Assembly (NCBI GenBank): GCA_006226595.1
Contig: SBGP01000095.1
Span: forward strand, 1 to 64,000
Length of the DNA: 64,000 bases
Reading direction: 5' to 3'
DNA from: Deltaproteobacteria bacterium
GTDB taxonomy: Bacteria > Myxococcota_A > UBA796 > GCA-2862545
Position numbers and translations under genes: made by a program. The notes beneath the pieces were generated by a model that was not told the origin of the DNA, did no database searches, and saw nothing but the letters and a program-made list of their open reading frames with translations. Positions 1 to 9,671 of this stretch are shown here, piece after piece; positions within the stretch are counted from its first letter, which is position 1; every line of letters begins with the position of its first letter.

Positions 1-440
1 CGCGTCGTGCGTTGTGCGACGATGTCGGGGCACTGGGCCGGGGCGAGGGCGAACGCGGCCTGGACGTCGACAGACTGGACCACGGCACAGGTCACGTCCG
101 CCCCGCAGGCGGCCTCGTCGAGACCGTCGCAGGGACCTGCGGTGTCGGTGTCGGTATCCGTGTCCGTGTCCGTGTCGGTATCGGTGTCGGTGTCCGTGTC
201 GGTGTCCGTGTCCGTGTCCGTGTCGGTGTCCGAGTCGGCATCCGTGTCCGCATCGGCATCGGTGTCCGCGTCGGCATCGGTGTCCGAGTCGGCATCCGTG
301 TCCGTGTCCGTGTCCGCCTCCGACACCACACACACCCCGTCTCGCTCCGTCGTTCCCTCGCCGCACTCGAGGCCGCTGCCGCAGGCGACGAGTCCGAGGG
401 TGACGCCCATGAGGGCGCGGCGAATGGCATCAGCGGTCAT
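1..440 (-). CDS. Lipoprotein with Asp-Thr repeat, cut by window edge
   Basis: The reading frame opens at the ATG at 440, preceded by GGAGG at a 4-base distance, and runs open to the left edge, so the C terminus is missing. The N terminus has a short hydrophobic stretch ending in LVAC followed by G, a lipobox, which predicts a lipid-anchored exported protein. After about 45 residues comes a long run of alternating Asp with Thr, Ala or Ser (roughly residues 41-100), then a Cys-containing segment (CDGLDEAACGAD) that looks like the start of a folded domain. Such acidic linkers are common in surface lipoproteins of Myxococcota-like bacteria. The domain it carries cannot be identified from the part seen. 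Confidence 0.75.
   Translation of the reverse strand, partial: MTADAIRRALMGVTLGLVACGSGLECGEGTTERDGVCVVSEADTDTDTDADSDTDADADTDADADTDADSDTDTDTDTDTDTDTDTDTDTDTDTDTDTDTAGPCDGLDEAACGADVTCAVVQSVDVQAAFALAPAQCPDIVAQRTT
142..320 (-). repeat. GAC-ACS hexanucleotide-type repeat coding (Asp-Thr)n
   Basis: A low-complexity stretch built from GAC/GAT and ACC/ACG/ GCC/TCG codons inside the partial lipoprotein. Such tracts can change length by slippage; here every unit keeps the Asp-x frame. It also opens artificial frames on the other strand. Confidence 0.85.
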
Positions 441-502
441 GCAACCTCCAAAAAAACGACGGTACCAGCATTTCAGCGGGAGGAGGCGGCGCGATGGCGC
501 GC

Positions 503-1063
503 TCAGCCGGAGATCACCGCCCACAGCAGCGCGACGACTCCGGCCAACGCCGCGAAGAGAGCCACGAAGAGGACGGCGAAGGTGCCGTGCCCCCCCAGCC
601 ACGGGGCGTGGTCGCGAAGCAGCGCGATGGGACGCGCCAGCCACACGGTGATCGGCGAGCCCCGTCGGGCCGCGTCCCGGTAGACCTCGACCACGGGGAG
701 GTCGAAGTACTCCGCCCCCTCGACGAGCAGACGCGCGTAGCGCCGGGAGGGCAGTGCCTCGGCACAGCAAGCGCTCTCGTCGAGGACCAGCGCCCACGCA
801 GGCCCCGAGTCGAGGTGGACCTCGACCAGCTGATAGCCTGCTTCGTGGCCGGTGATCGACTCCCACTCGGCCTCGGAGAGCTCGACGCGCACGCCGTGAG
901 CCTCCCCACCGGGGCTCGCAACGAGCCCGAGAAAGCGGGGCTCGACCACCGCGACCCCAGAAAGCACAAAGCGCGCCTCGAAGTCCTCGAGACGCGCTCT
1001 ACTGCCGCGCTCGCGCACTGTCGGATGGCGCATCAGGGCGCCGTACACGAAGTACGCGGGCAA
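503..1063 (-). CDS. Gamma-glutamylcyclotransferase-like (AIG2-like) protein with C-terminal membrane segment
   Basis: The protein opens with YFVYGALMRHPTV, matching the YGxL phosphate-binding-type motif at the N terminus of the GGCT/AIG2-like fold. About residues 1-130 fit that fold. The last 30 residues are strongly hydrophobic (FAVLFVALFAALAGVVALLWAV), a membrane anchor not usual for soluble GGCTs. The start is a TTG at 1063, six bases after the stop of the upstream lipoprotein gene on the same strand; it is preferred over the internal ATG at residue 11 because the YGAL motif lies before that Met. Probably cotranscribed with the gene at 1070-1525. The substrate is unknown. Confidence 0.65.
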   Translation of the reverse strand: MPAYFVYGALMRHPTVRERGSRARLEDFEARFVLSGVAVVEPRFLGLVASPGGEAHGVRVELSEAEWESITGHEAGYQLVEVHLDSGPAWALVLDESACCAEALPSRRYARLLVEGAEYFDLPVVEVYRDAARRGSPITVWLARPIALLRDHAPWLGGHGTFAVLFVALFAALAGVVALLWAVISG

Positions 1064-1069
1064 TGGAGA

Positions 1070-1525
1070 CTACGCGGACAGGCTCACGTAGCGGGTGGCG
1101 ACAAAGTACTTCACGCCGTCGACCTCGAGCAGCTTGCCCTCGAGCGAGATCTTGCTGTCGGTGAGGCCGGCCTCGGTCAGCTGCTCGATCACCTCGTTGG
1201 CGACGACGTGCACGTCGCTGCCGAGGGTGAACGGGACAGCCACATGGCTGTCGAGCTTCTCGGAGAACGCGGTCAGGGTGCCGGCGTAGGTCTCGTCACT
1301 GCCCTCGGCGACGATGCGCTGAGCCATCATGCCGGTGGTGTAGCTGCACGAGCTGCCCACGAGCGACGCCTTCTTGGCGCAAGCGGTGGGATCGACATCG
1401 GCGTGGGCGACCTCGGCCTTGGCCTCGGTGTCGGCCTTGGTGGTCATGGTGCCCTTGTTGCCGCCGCAAGCGAAGGCAGCAGAGGGAAGCGCGAGAGCGA
1501 TGGTGAGAGCGACGAGCCTGGTCAT
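1070..1525 (-). CDS. Small exported lipoprotein, unknown function
   Basis: A 151-residue protein with the signal MTRLVALTIALALPSAAFAC followed by GG; the Cys sits at a plausible lipobox (AFAC). The mature part has no family I recognise; it has one further Cys pair (CAKKASLVGSSC) and a C-terminal alpha/beta-looking region. An AGGGG sequence precedes the ATG. The gene is divergent from the cupin gene with only 30 bases between the two start codons, so their promoters must overlap or lie inside each other's coding sequence. It probably reads through to the GGCT-like gene. Confidence 0.7.
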   Translation of the reverse strand: MTRLVALTIALALPSAAFACGGNKGTMTTKADTEAKAEVAHADVDPTACAKKASLVGSSCSYTTGMMAQRIVAEGSDETYAGTLTAFSEKLDSHVAVPFTLGSDVHVVANEVIEQLTEAGLTDSKISLEGKLLEVDGVKYFVATRYVSLSA

Positions 1526-1555
1526 GTATGCACCCCTGTGGCAGGAGGGAATTGT

Positions 1556-2098
1556 ATGGAGGAGATCGCGCGATCTCAACGGGGAGTACACATCGTGACA
1601 GCAGAAAACACGGGCGCGTGGCCGGTGACCCACGCGGAGGACGCGCCGGAAGAGGGCGGCGGAGCGGCTCCATGGGCCTCTCGCTGGCGGATGCTCACCC
1701 CGCACATGGAGGCGATGGGCGGCCGCCTGAACGTGGTCCAGAATACGCTGCCGCCGGGCAGCGCAGGCTGTCCGTTCCACTGGCACCTGCGCGAGGACGA
1801 GGTGTTCTTCGTACTCTCGGGCCGGGGCGTGCTCCGCTATGGCGAGCGGGTGGGCGAGATCCGGGCCGGAGACTGCATCAGCTGCCCTGCGGGCACACAG
1901 GTTGCCCACCAGATCGCGAACCCCTTCGACGAGGACCTCGTGTACCTCGCGATCGGCCCCCACGACCCCCACGAGGTGTGCGGCTACCCGGACAACGGCA
2001 AGGTCATGGTTCGCGCCGTGAAGACGGTCGGACGCCTCGAGCCCCGTGACTACCTGGACGGCGAGCCAGACCCGCCGAAGATCTTCGACATGACCTGA
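1556..2098 (+). CDS. Cupin domain protein
   Basis: A 180-residue single-domain cupin. The first cupin motif is visible as CPFHWHLREDEVFFVLSGRG (His-x-His, then Glu, then Gly), giving metal ligands His, His and Glu; the second motif follows around AGDCISCPAGTQVAHQI with the fourth ligand His. Cupins of this type bind a divalent metal and act as small dioxygenases, isomerases or sensors; the substrate cannot be read. Start chosen at the ATG at 1556 because AGGAGGGA lies at ideal distance; a GTG at 1595 behind GGGGAG is the alternative. Divergent from the lipoprotein gene at 1525. Confidence 0.75.
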   Translation: MEEIARSQRGVHIVTAENTGAWPVTHAEDAPEEGGGAAPWASRWRMLTPHMEAMGGRLNVVQNTLPPGSAGCPFHWHLREDEVFFVLSGRGVLRYGERVGEIRAGDCISCPAGTQVAHQIANPFDEDLVYLAIGPHDPHEVCGYPDNGKVMVRAVKTVGRLEPRDYLDGEPDPPKIFDMT

Positions 2099-2208
2099 GC
2101 GGCCCCGCACTCGCCTCCCCCAACGCAGCGAGGCGCCCGCCGCCGCGACGCGGGACACTCGAAGTGCCTCGTGCCAACGGCGAGCGAGCGCCTCGTCGCG
2201 GGGTTCGA

Positions 2209-3450
2209 CTACTCGCCGAAGGAGCGCGCGAACAGGTCGCGGATCGCCGCCCGACCTTCGTCGGTCAGGTAGCGGGTGCCCGTGCCCGTGAAGTGGATCG
2301 ACGTGATCAGCGGGGTGCCCGGAACCCAGGACTCGCCGTCCCAGCGGTACCAACCGGTCTGGTCCTGGTCGTAGACCCACAGGCTCTTGTTCCACATACG
2401 AGCGAGCTCGACGGACCAGCCGGTTCCACCGACGACGGTGCCGTCTTCCTGGATCTGGCCGATCACGAACACCTGCTGCGAGCGCGACACCATGTGCCAC
2501 AGGGTCTGCAGGACCCGGCGGATCAGGCTGCCCTCGGAGTAGGTGCGGTTGAGCCGGCGCGAGACGTAGACCAGGCTGACGTCGCCCGCGGCGAGCTCAC
2601 GCGGAGAGAGCTCGTAGCGGCCGCGGCTGCGGACCTGCTTGTGGCCCTCGAAGGTGAAGTTCACCTCGTGCACGCCCCACGCCTCGCAGGCCTCGCCGAA
2701 GGCGGCCTCGGCGCCGTTGGCGCCACCCGAGTACAGCGTGCACTCGGTCGGACGGGGAGTGTGCGCGGGACGCGCCTCGGGGGTGCCCTCCTCGCCGAGG
2801 ACCAGCATGGTCTCCGGGTCGAGGCTGGCGGCCAGCGCCTCGTCGTCGAGGCCGTGGCGAAGCACGGACAACGCGACGTTGCGGTCCTCGGACTCGAGCT
2901 TGATGCCGACGCTCGCCTCGTCCCACACGGCATCCGGAATGGACGCGTCGCTGCTGCGAATCGTCATCCACACCGGGACCTTGAGCTTGGCGGCCAGCGC
3001 CTTGATGCCCTGAACAGTGGACACCGCGGCGTCCGGCTCGAGGCCATCGATCACGAGCAGCTTGGGACGGAACTCCGCCACATCGCGCAGCATCTTGAGG
3101 TTCTCGGACAGGTGCTGCACCGAGAACTCGCGACTCGCGTAGCTGTGGATCATGCGGTGACGCTCGGCGGCGACCATGGTCCCCGCCTTGTCCCGCACCC
3201 GGCCCGCCTTGGCGAGCCCGGAGAAGATCTCGTCGTAGTAGGAACGCACGTGGTCCACGCTGTCGCGCAGCGCGACGTGCATCACGCCCTGATCCTGAAG
3301 CAGAGCATCGAGCGCGAGGTGCACCAGCAGGGCGCTCTTGCCCACGCCAGCGCGCGAGACCACCACGCCCACCTGGCCGGCCCCGAGGTCACCCTCGAGG
3401 GCAGCGGTCAGCAGGCGCACCGGGCTCCGTACGTCGAGATCGTGTCCCAT
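2209..3450 (-). CDS. P-loop NTPase fused to a SLOG-like Rossmannoid domain
   Basis: A 413-residue protein. Residues about 10-200 form a RecA/KaiC-like P-loop ATPase with Walker A at SRAGVGKSA (32-40) and Walker B at LLVIDG (131-136). Around residue 238 a second domain begins with LYSGGANGAEAAFGEACEAW, a glycine-rich nucleotide-binding loop typical of SLOG/LOG-like Rossmannoid proteins, and runs to about 370. The gene ends 110 bases from the convergent cupin gene and begins 18 bases after the stop of fusA on the same strand, so it is probably cotranscribed with EF-G. SLOG domains bind or make nucleotide-derived ligands, so a ligand-gated ATPase is a reasonable guess. The assignment of the second domain is by pattern only. 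Confidence 0.6.
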   Translation of the reverse strand: MGHDLDVRSPVRLLTAALEGDLGAGQVGVVVSRAGVGKSALLVHLALDALLQDQGVMHVALRDSVDHVRSYYDEIFSGLAKAGRVRDKAGTMVAAERHRMIHSYASREFSVQHLSENLKMLRDVAEFRPKLLVIDGLEPDAAVSTVQGIKALAAKLKVPVWMTIRSSDASIPDAVWDEASVGIKLESEDRNVALSVLRHGLDDEALAASLDPETMLVLGEEGTPEARPAHTPRPTECTLYSGGANGAEAAFGEACEAWGVHEVNFTFEGHKQVRSRGRYELSPRELAAGDVSLVYVSRRLNRTYSEGSLIRRVLQTLWHMVSRSQQVFVIGQIQEDGTVVGGTGWSVELARMWNKSLWVYDQDQTGWYRWDGESWVPGTPLITSIHFTGTGTRYLTDEGRAAIRDLFARSFGE

Positions 3451-3468
3451 GGCTTGGAAGAAGGACCC

Positions 3469-5559
<2,091 letters not shown>

Positions 5560-5755
5560 GGCCCCTCCGGGGGTTCTCGTGGGTATGGATGACGCGCGCA
5601 GGTAGCGTCTCTGGAGCATGACGGCAAGCCAATCGGCGGGTCGAAACACGCGATCGTCACGGAGGGACCGACGCTGACGGCCCTTCCAGAGTTCGATGTT
5701 TCCGTGGTAGACCATGCGCCGGCCGGTTCGTATCGGCCCTCAAGGAGACGACCCC

Positions 5756-6232
5756 ATGAAGAAGCTCGCAATCGCCGGCAGCCTGCTGATGACGCTCGCC
5801 GCGTGTGGTGGCGCCGAGGCGCCCCCGGCCGAGAAGGCCGAAGCGGCCGCCGAGGACGCGCACGAGGCCGCTGAGAAGGCAGAGGAAGCTGCCGACGAGG
5901 CCGAAGAGGCTGCGGACGAGGCCGAAGAGGCTGCCGAGGAGGCCGAGGAGGCCGCCGATGCCGCTGGCGAGGCTGCCGAAGAGGCAGTCGAGGCGGCCAA
6001 GGAAGAGGCCAAGGCCGAGCCGAAGCCCGCGGCGACCACCGGTGGCGGTGGCACCTCGACGGGTGGCGGCGGCACGATCGGCGGTGGCGGCACCAAGACC
6101 GGTGGCGGCGGCACGATCGGCGGTGGTGGCACCACCAAGACCGGTGGCGGCGGCACGATCGGTGGCGGCGGCACCAAGACCGGCGGCGGCGGCACCAGCA
6201 CCAAGACCGGCGGCGGCGGCACCAAGAAGTAG
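5756..6232 (+). CDS. Lipoprotein with Ala/Glu coiled coil and Gly4-Thr repeats
   Basis: A 158-residue protein starting at an ATG behind AAGGAG. The signal peptide ends in TLAAC followed by GG, a lipobox. Residues about 20-95 are almost only Ala, Glu, Asp and Lys with a regular AAEEAEEAAD pattern, predicting a long charged helix or coiled coil. The last 55 residues are Gly-Gly-Gly-Gly-Thr units with inserted IGGGG and KT. The next gene encodes a different lipoprotein with the same type of Gly-Thr tail, so the two are likely functionally linked. Composition suggests a periplasm-spanning spacer or matrix-like protein; no catalytic domain is present. Confidence 0.75.
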   Translation: MKKLAIAGSLLMTLAACGGAEAPPAEKAEAAAEDAHEAAEKAEEAADEAEEAADEAEEAAEEAEEAADAAGEAAEEAVEAAKEEAKAEPKPAATTGGGGTSTGGGGTIGGGGTKTGGGGTIGGGGTTKTGGGGTIGGGGTKTGGGGTSTKTGGGGTKK

Positions 6233-6252
6233 CCTTCGTTCCGGACACATCG

Positions 6253-6282
6253 AGCCCCTTGCAGCCCGCGCTGCAGGGGGCT
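6253..6282 (+). terminator. Hairpin terminator candidate after the Gly4-Thr lipoprotein gene
   Basis: Twelve-base stem AGCCCCTTGCAG with CTGCAGGGGGCT (one G-T pair) around the loop CCCGCG, 21 bases past the stop codon. It is followed by TCGTGCGTGTGG, so the T tract is weak. Confidence 0.55.
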
Positions 6283-6318
6283 TCGTGCGTGTGGATGAAT
6301 CGACCGCGAACCGGTGGC

Positions 6319-6352
6319 GTCCACCTGGGGTCTGCACCCAAGGTAGGCTTGC
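6319..6352 (+). promoter_or_regulatory. Promoter-like element, copy A
   Basis: CACCTGGGGTC, CACC and GGTAGGCTTG are shared in order with 7470-7503. TAGGCT at 6344-6349 fits the -10 pattern seen elsewhere in the window. It lies 21 bases before the ATG at 6371, upstream of the AGGAGG ribosome site. Confidence 0.5.
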
Positions 6353-6370
6353 GCCCCAGGAGGTCCCTAC

Positions 6371-6865
6371 ATGATCCGCACCCTCGCCATCGCGACCACT
6401 TCCAGCCTCGTGCTCGCCTTCGCCCTCGGATGCTCGATGGGCGACTCCGGAAGCGGCACCACCACCACCCCCGCCTCCGCCGAGCCCGAGCCCAGCGGTG
6501 AGACCTGCTGCTGCGAGTACAAGGAGGAGGGCGCCGCCGGCCCGTCGTACTCCGAGATGGCCGAGAGCAACTGCGAGAGCTGGGGCTACGCCTGCGTCGA
6601 CGACGACAAGTGCGAGGACGCCGAGGACGGCGCAGAGGCCGAGGACGGCGAGGAAGCCGAGGACGGCGAAGGGGCCGAGGAAGGCGAGGAAGCCGAGGAC
6701 AAGGAAGAGACCACCGCGCCCAAGCCGGTCCACAAGACCATCAGCGGCAGCACCCGCGCGACCAGCGGTGGCGGCAGCCGCACCGGTGGTGGCGGCACGA
6801 TCCGCTCCGGCGGCTCCACCAGTGGCGGCAGCAGCAGGACGGGTGGCGGCGGCACCAAGCGCTGA
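6371..6865 (+). CDS. Lipoprotein with acidic repeat and Gly-Thr tail
   Basis: A 164-residue protein with signal peptide ending in FALGC, a lipobox. Residues 45-85 carry a CCCEY motif and further Cys residues (CESWGYACVDDDKC), a possible small disulfide-bonded knot. Residues about 85-115 are repeats of EDGEEAEDG. The tail has SGGGSRTGGGGT units like the upstream lipoprotein, and both end in TGGGGTK plus one or two basic residues. The start has AGGAGG eight bases upstream. Its stop codon overlaps the start of the TetR gene (TGATG), so regulator and lipoprotein are translationally coupled. Confidence 0.75.
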   Translation: MIRTLAIATTSSLVLAFALGCSMGDSGSGTTTTPASAEPEPSGETCCCEYKEEGAAGPSYSEMAESNCESWGYACVDDDKCEDAEDGAEAEDGEEAEDGEGAEEGEEAEDKEETTAPKPVHKTISGSTRATSGGGSRTGGGGTIRSGGSTSGGSSRTGGGGTKR

Positions 6866-7452
6866 TGAGCAGCGACGAGACACGCACCCGCTTTCTCGAC
6901 GCCGCCCTTCGCCTGTTCGCCGAGCACGGCTACGCCGGCACCTCGACGCGCATGCTCGCGTCCGAGGCCGGCTCCAACGTGGCTTCCCTCGCCTACCACT
7001 TCGGGGGCAAGGAGGGGCTGTACCGCGCGGCCTTGCTCCGGCTGCACGAGGATCTCGGTGAGGCCACCCCCGCCGCGATCCCCATCGGCGCGCCCGCCGA
7101 GATCATCGAGCAGATCGTCGGCCTCGCGTGGTCCTTCGCCCGGGACCACCGCGACCACATCCGCCTGCTCATTCGCAACGTGCTCGACCGCGGCCAGCAC
7201 GTCGAGGGCGTGACCGACCAGTCCGCCCCCCTTCTCGCCCGCGCCGACGCCATCGTCGGCCTGCTGCGCCCGGACCTGTCCAGCACCCGGCGACGCATGC
7301 TGATCATGGGCGTGATGCACACCGTCGCTCGCCTCGCCATCGAGCATCCCGACGACCTCGGCGTGATGGTCGGAGAGCCCGAGGACCTCGACGCCGAGAT
7401 CCGGGCGTTCCTCGTCGATCTGGTGCGCCGTCAGCTCGGATTGCCCGAGTAG
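6865..7452 (+). CDS. TetR/AcrR family transcriptional regulator
   Basis: A 195-residue protein. The N-terminal helix-turn-helix is typical: TRTRFLDAALRLFAEHGYAG, then MLASEAGSNVASLAYHFGGKEGLYRA. The rest is a helical ligand-binding and dimer domain with no conserved ligand signature. It starts at an ATG sharing one base with the preceding stop. The adjacent lipoprotein operon is the most obvious target, although no clear operator palindrome was found. Confidence 0.9.
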   Translation: MSSDETRTRFLDAALRLFAEHGYAGTSTRMLASEAGSNVASLAYHFGGKEGLYRAALLRLHEDLGEATPAAIPIGAPAEIIEQIVGLAWSFARDHRDHIRLLIRNVLDRGQHVEGVTDQSAPLLARADAIVGLLRPDLSSTRRRMLIMGVMHTVARLAIEHPDDLGVMVGEPEDLDAEIRAFLVDLVRRQLGLPE

Positions 7453-7469
7453 CGAGCTTCTCGCACCGC

Positions 7470-7503
7470 GTTCACCTGGGGTCCACACCGACGGGTGAGC
7501 TTG
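7470..7503 (+). promoter_or_regulatory. Promoter-like element, copy B
   Basis: Repeats CACCTGGGGTC, CACC and GGTGAGCTTG from 6319-6352 with small changes, ending seven bases before the ATG of the small membrane protein at 7510. The conserved spacing suggests a shared promoter or operator. Confidence 0.45.
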
Positions 7504-7509
7504 GGGGAC

Positions 7510-7674
7510 ATGACCTTCCCACGTCCCGATGCCCAGCTCCTCCACGCCCTCGATGGCGTGGTCCACGCCCTCGCGGCCCCCTCCCCCGTGCTGCTCCTCG
7601 GCCTGCTCGTCGCCGGCGTCGGCGCGGGTACCCTCGCGGGCTTGATCACGCTGATCGCGGCTCGTCGGCGCTGA
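7510..7674 (+). CDS. Small single-span membrane protein
   Basis: A 54-residue frame with GGGGGA just before the ATG. Residues 24-50 form one strongly hydrophobic span (PSPVLLLGLLVAGVGAGTLA and GLITLIAA) ending in the positive-inside tail RRR. It lies between the TetR gene and the CsgG-like gene, ending 22 bases before the latter. No family is recognised; support comes from the ribosome site, codon usage and membrane topology. Confidence 0.5.
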   Translation: MTFPRPDAQLLHALDGVVHALAAPSPVLLLGLLVAGVGAGTLAGLITLIAARRR

Positions 7675-7696
7675 TCGCGCGTGGCATGCTGCTCAG

Positions 7697-8902
7697 GTGC
7701 TCCTCTCCCTCCTGCTGGCCATGGCGTCCGCTTCGACGATCGCGGTCGCCCCGTTCCAGGTCGCATCCCGCGACGACGCGCTGAGTCCGCTCGGTGTGGG
7801 CCTCGCCGACATGGTGCTCACCGATCTGTGCGTGGGGGCGTCCATCACCTGCGTGGAGCGCCATCGGGTGAGCGAGCTGCTCGCCGAGATCGAGCTCGGC
7901 ACCAAGGGCTACCTCGACCCGAGGACCGCCGCGCAGATGGGCAAGGGCCTCGGCGCGGAGCAGGTCGTGTTCGGCACCCTGTCCTCCGCCGGCGACGACC
8001 TGCGCCTCGACGCCCGATTGGTCGACGTGAGCAGCGGCAAGGTGCTGGTGACCGCCAAGGCCCGCGGCCCGAAAGCGGACGTGTTCGATCTCGAGGTGCA
8101 GCTGGTCGAGTCGCTCGCGGCGCCGCTCACCGCCGAGCCCCCGCCCCGCGAGCCCGTATCCACCGAGGCCGTCGAGGTGTACGGCAAGGCGCTCCAGGCC
8201 GAGGACAAGGGCAACGCCGAGCTCGCCCGGGCGCTGCTCGACGCCGCGGTGCTCGCCGACCCGAAGATGGTGTGGGCAGCGGAGCGGCTGCGAGCGCTCG
8301 ACGCCAAGCTGACCACGGCGACCGCGGCCCGGGTCGAAACCCTCGGGACCTCGCTGGTGGCCACGGTGGAGCGCATCGCCGACGGCGACACCGCTGCCTG
8401 CCGCCAGCTGCAGGCCGATCTGTGGAGCCTGTCGCAGCCCCTCACCATGGGCGGCCGGTTCATGTCGCTCGATCCCGCCTTCGCGCTCGAGAGCTGGCGA
8501 CAGGCCGGACTGACGGCCCAGCCCGCAGACCTGCAGGAGCTCGCCGACGGTGTCGGTCGCCAGCTGTACGAGGTGTACGCCATCACGCGGGTCGTGCTCG
8601 ACCACGGCTTCGCCGACGACCTGTGTCCGGGCGCGAATCCCAACGAGGTGGTGCTCGGCAACGCCATCATCGTGCTCGGCTTCGTTCGCGAGGGCGCAGG
8701 AAAGCCCGTCGAGATCCGCATGATCGACGGCCAGGGCGCGGTGGTGCGCGAGCCGGAAGAACTCGACGACTTGCTGCTCTCTCTCGTCGACAGCTACGTC
8801 ATGCGCTTCCCGGCGGGTCCCCAGATGAGCATGATCCCGACCTGGGTCGACCCCGCGGCTGCACGCGTCGCCGCCCGCGAACCCACGGACCCGGCACAGT
8901 AA
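7697..8902 (+). CDS. CsgG/TolB-N-like lipid-free exported protein with helical C-terminal half
   Basis: A 401-residue protein. After a very short hydrophobic leader (MLLSLLLAMASAS) it continues IAVAPFQVASRDDALSPLG, the first strand and helix of the CsgG/FlgO-type fold, then GLADMVLTDL, VERHRVSELLAE and GAEQVVFGTLS, which are typical of that domain (residues 14-150). Residues 155-205 look TPR-like. CsgG-like domains in this phylum often sit in periplasmic proteins linked to secretion or envelope assembly. The GTG start is preceded by CATGCT six bases upstream, compatible with a leaderless transcript. Confidence 0.65.
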   Translation: MLLSLLLAMASASTIAVAPFQVASRDDALSPLGVGLADMVLTDLCVGASITCVERHRVSELLAEIELGTKGYLDPRTAAQMGKGLGAEQVVFGTLSSAGDDLRLDARLVDVSSGKVLVTAKARGPKADVFDLEVQLVESLAAPLTAEPPPREPVSTEAVEVYGKALQAEDKGNAELARALLDAAVLADPKMVWAAERLRALDAKLTTATAARVETLGTSLVATVERIADGDTAACRQLQADLWSLSQPLTMGGRFMSLDPAFALESWRQAGLTAQPADLQELADGVGRQLYEVYAITRVVLDHGFADDLCPGANPNEVVLGNAIIVLGFVREGAGKPVEIRMIDGQGAVVREPEELDDLLLSLVDSYVMRFPAGPQMSMIPTWVDPAAARVAAREPTDPAQ

Positions 8903-9040
8903 CGACGCGTAAGTGCCCGCTGTTCCAGAACGGGCCACGATGAAGGTGCCAGTTGCGGTGGTCCCGACCGCTGCTCCCCACGAACGGAGCACGTCGAGTC
9001 CGGGCCACCGCCGCTTCCCACCTTCTTGTCTGGAGTCCGC

Positions 9041-9526
9041 ATGCGTGCCCCTGTTGTCCTTCTGTTCGCCCTCGCTTCGTCCACCGCCGCCGCCGGTGAG
9101 CCCATCCGCTCGTCCGGCAACTTCGGCCTCGGCATCGGCTCCGGCACGCACAGCTCCGGCCTGTCGATGAAGTACTACGCCGCCGACAACCACGCGTTCC
9201 AGGGTGTGGTCGGCTGGTGGGGGCTCGGTCGTGGCGCCGACAACGACGGCATCGGCGCGTCCTTCGACTACCTGATCGAGGGTCCGGCCCTCGCGCACGG
9301 CGACGGCCTCGAGATCGGCTGGAACATCGGACCGGGCGTGAACACCGTCATCACCGACAACAAGGGTGCCGCCCTCGGCGTGAACGGTGTGTTGGGCCTC
9401 GAGTTCAATATCGATCCCGTGCCGCTCGACGTGGTGCTCGAGTACCGTCCGGGCCTGCGCGTGGTCCCCGATCTCGAGGCCGACTTCGTCGGATTCGGCG
9501 CGCATATCCGCGTGTACCCGTTCTAG
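9041..9526 (+). CDS. Small outer-membrane beta-barrel-like protein
   Basis: A 161-residue protein with a cleavable signal (MRAPVVLLFALASSTAAAGE) and alternating-polarity strands thereafter; the chain ends in HIRVYPF with a terminal Phe, as expected of a barrel inserted by BamA. Eight strands are plausible from length. The start is the ATG at 9041 with TGGAG six bases upstream; an in-frame TTG at 9026 is less likely. No closer family is recognised. Confidence 0.6.
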   Translation: MRAPVVLLFALASSTAAAGEPIRSSGNFGLGIGSGTHSSGLSMKYYAADNHAFQGVVGWWGLGRGADNDGIGASFDYLIEGPALAHGDGLEIGWNIGPGVNTVITDNKGAALGVNGVLGLEFNIDPVPLDVVLEYRPGLRVVPDLEADFVGFGAHIRVYPF

Positions 9527-9671
9527 GAGGCGCGGGCGCTCGCCGCTCGATCCGCTCCCGCCCGCGGGTCGCAGCGCAAGCGTCCCCCAGATCGACAGGT
9601 GCAGCGGGACCGCGAGTGTGTTCCATTCGTCCTCCGTCGCGAGCGCGTCTCGCGCCAACCCTGGACGTCAC

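Noticed and set aside
12-683. Long plus-strand frames at the left end
   Set aside because: They are mirror frames of the Asp-Thr repeat lipoprotein; the repeat lacks stops in all frames. The minus-strand frame has ribosome site, signal peptide and lipobox.
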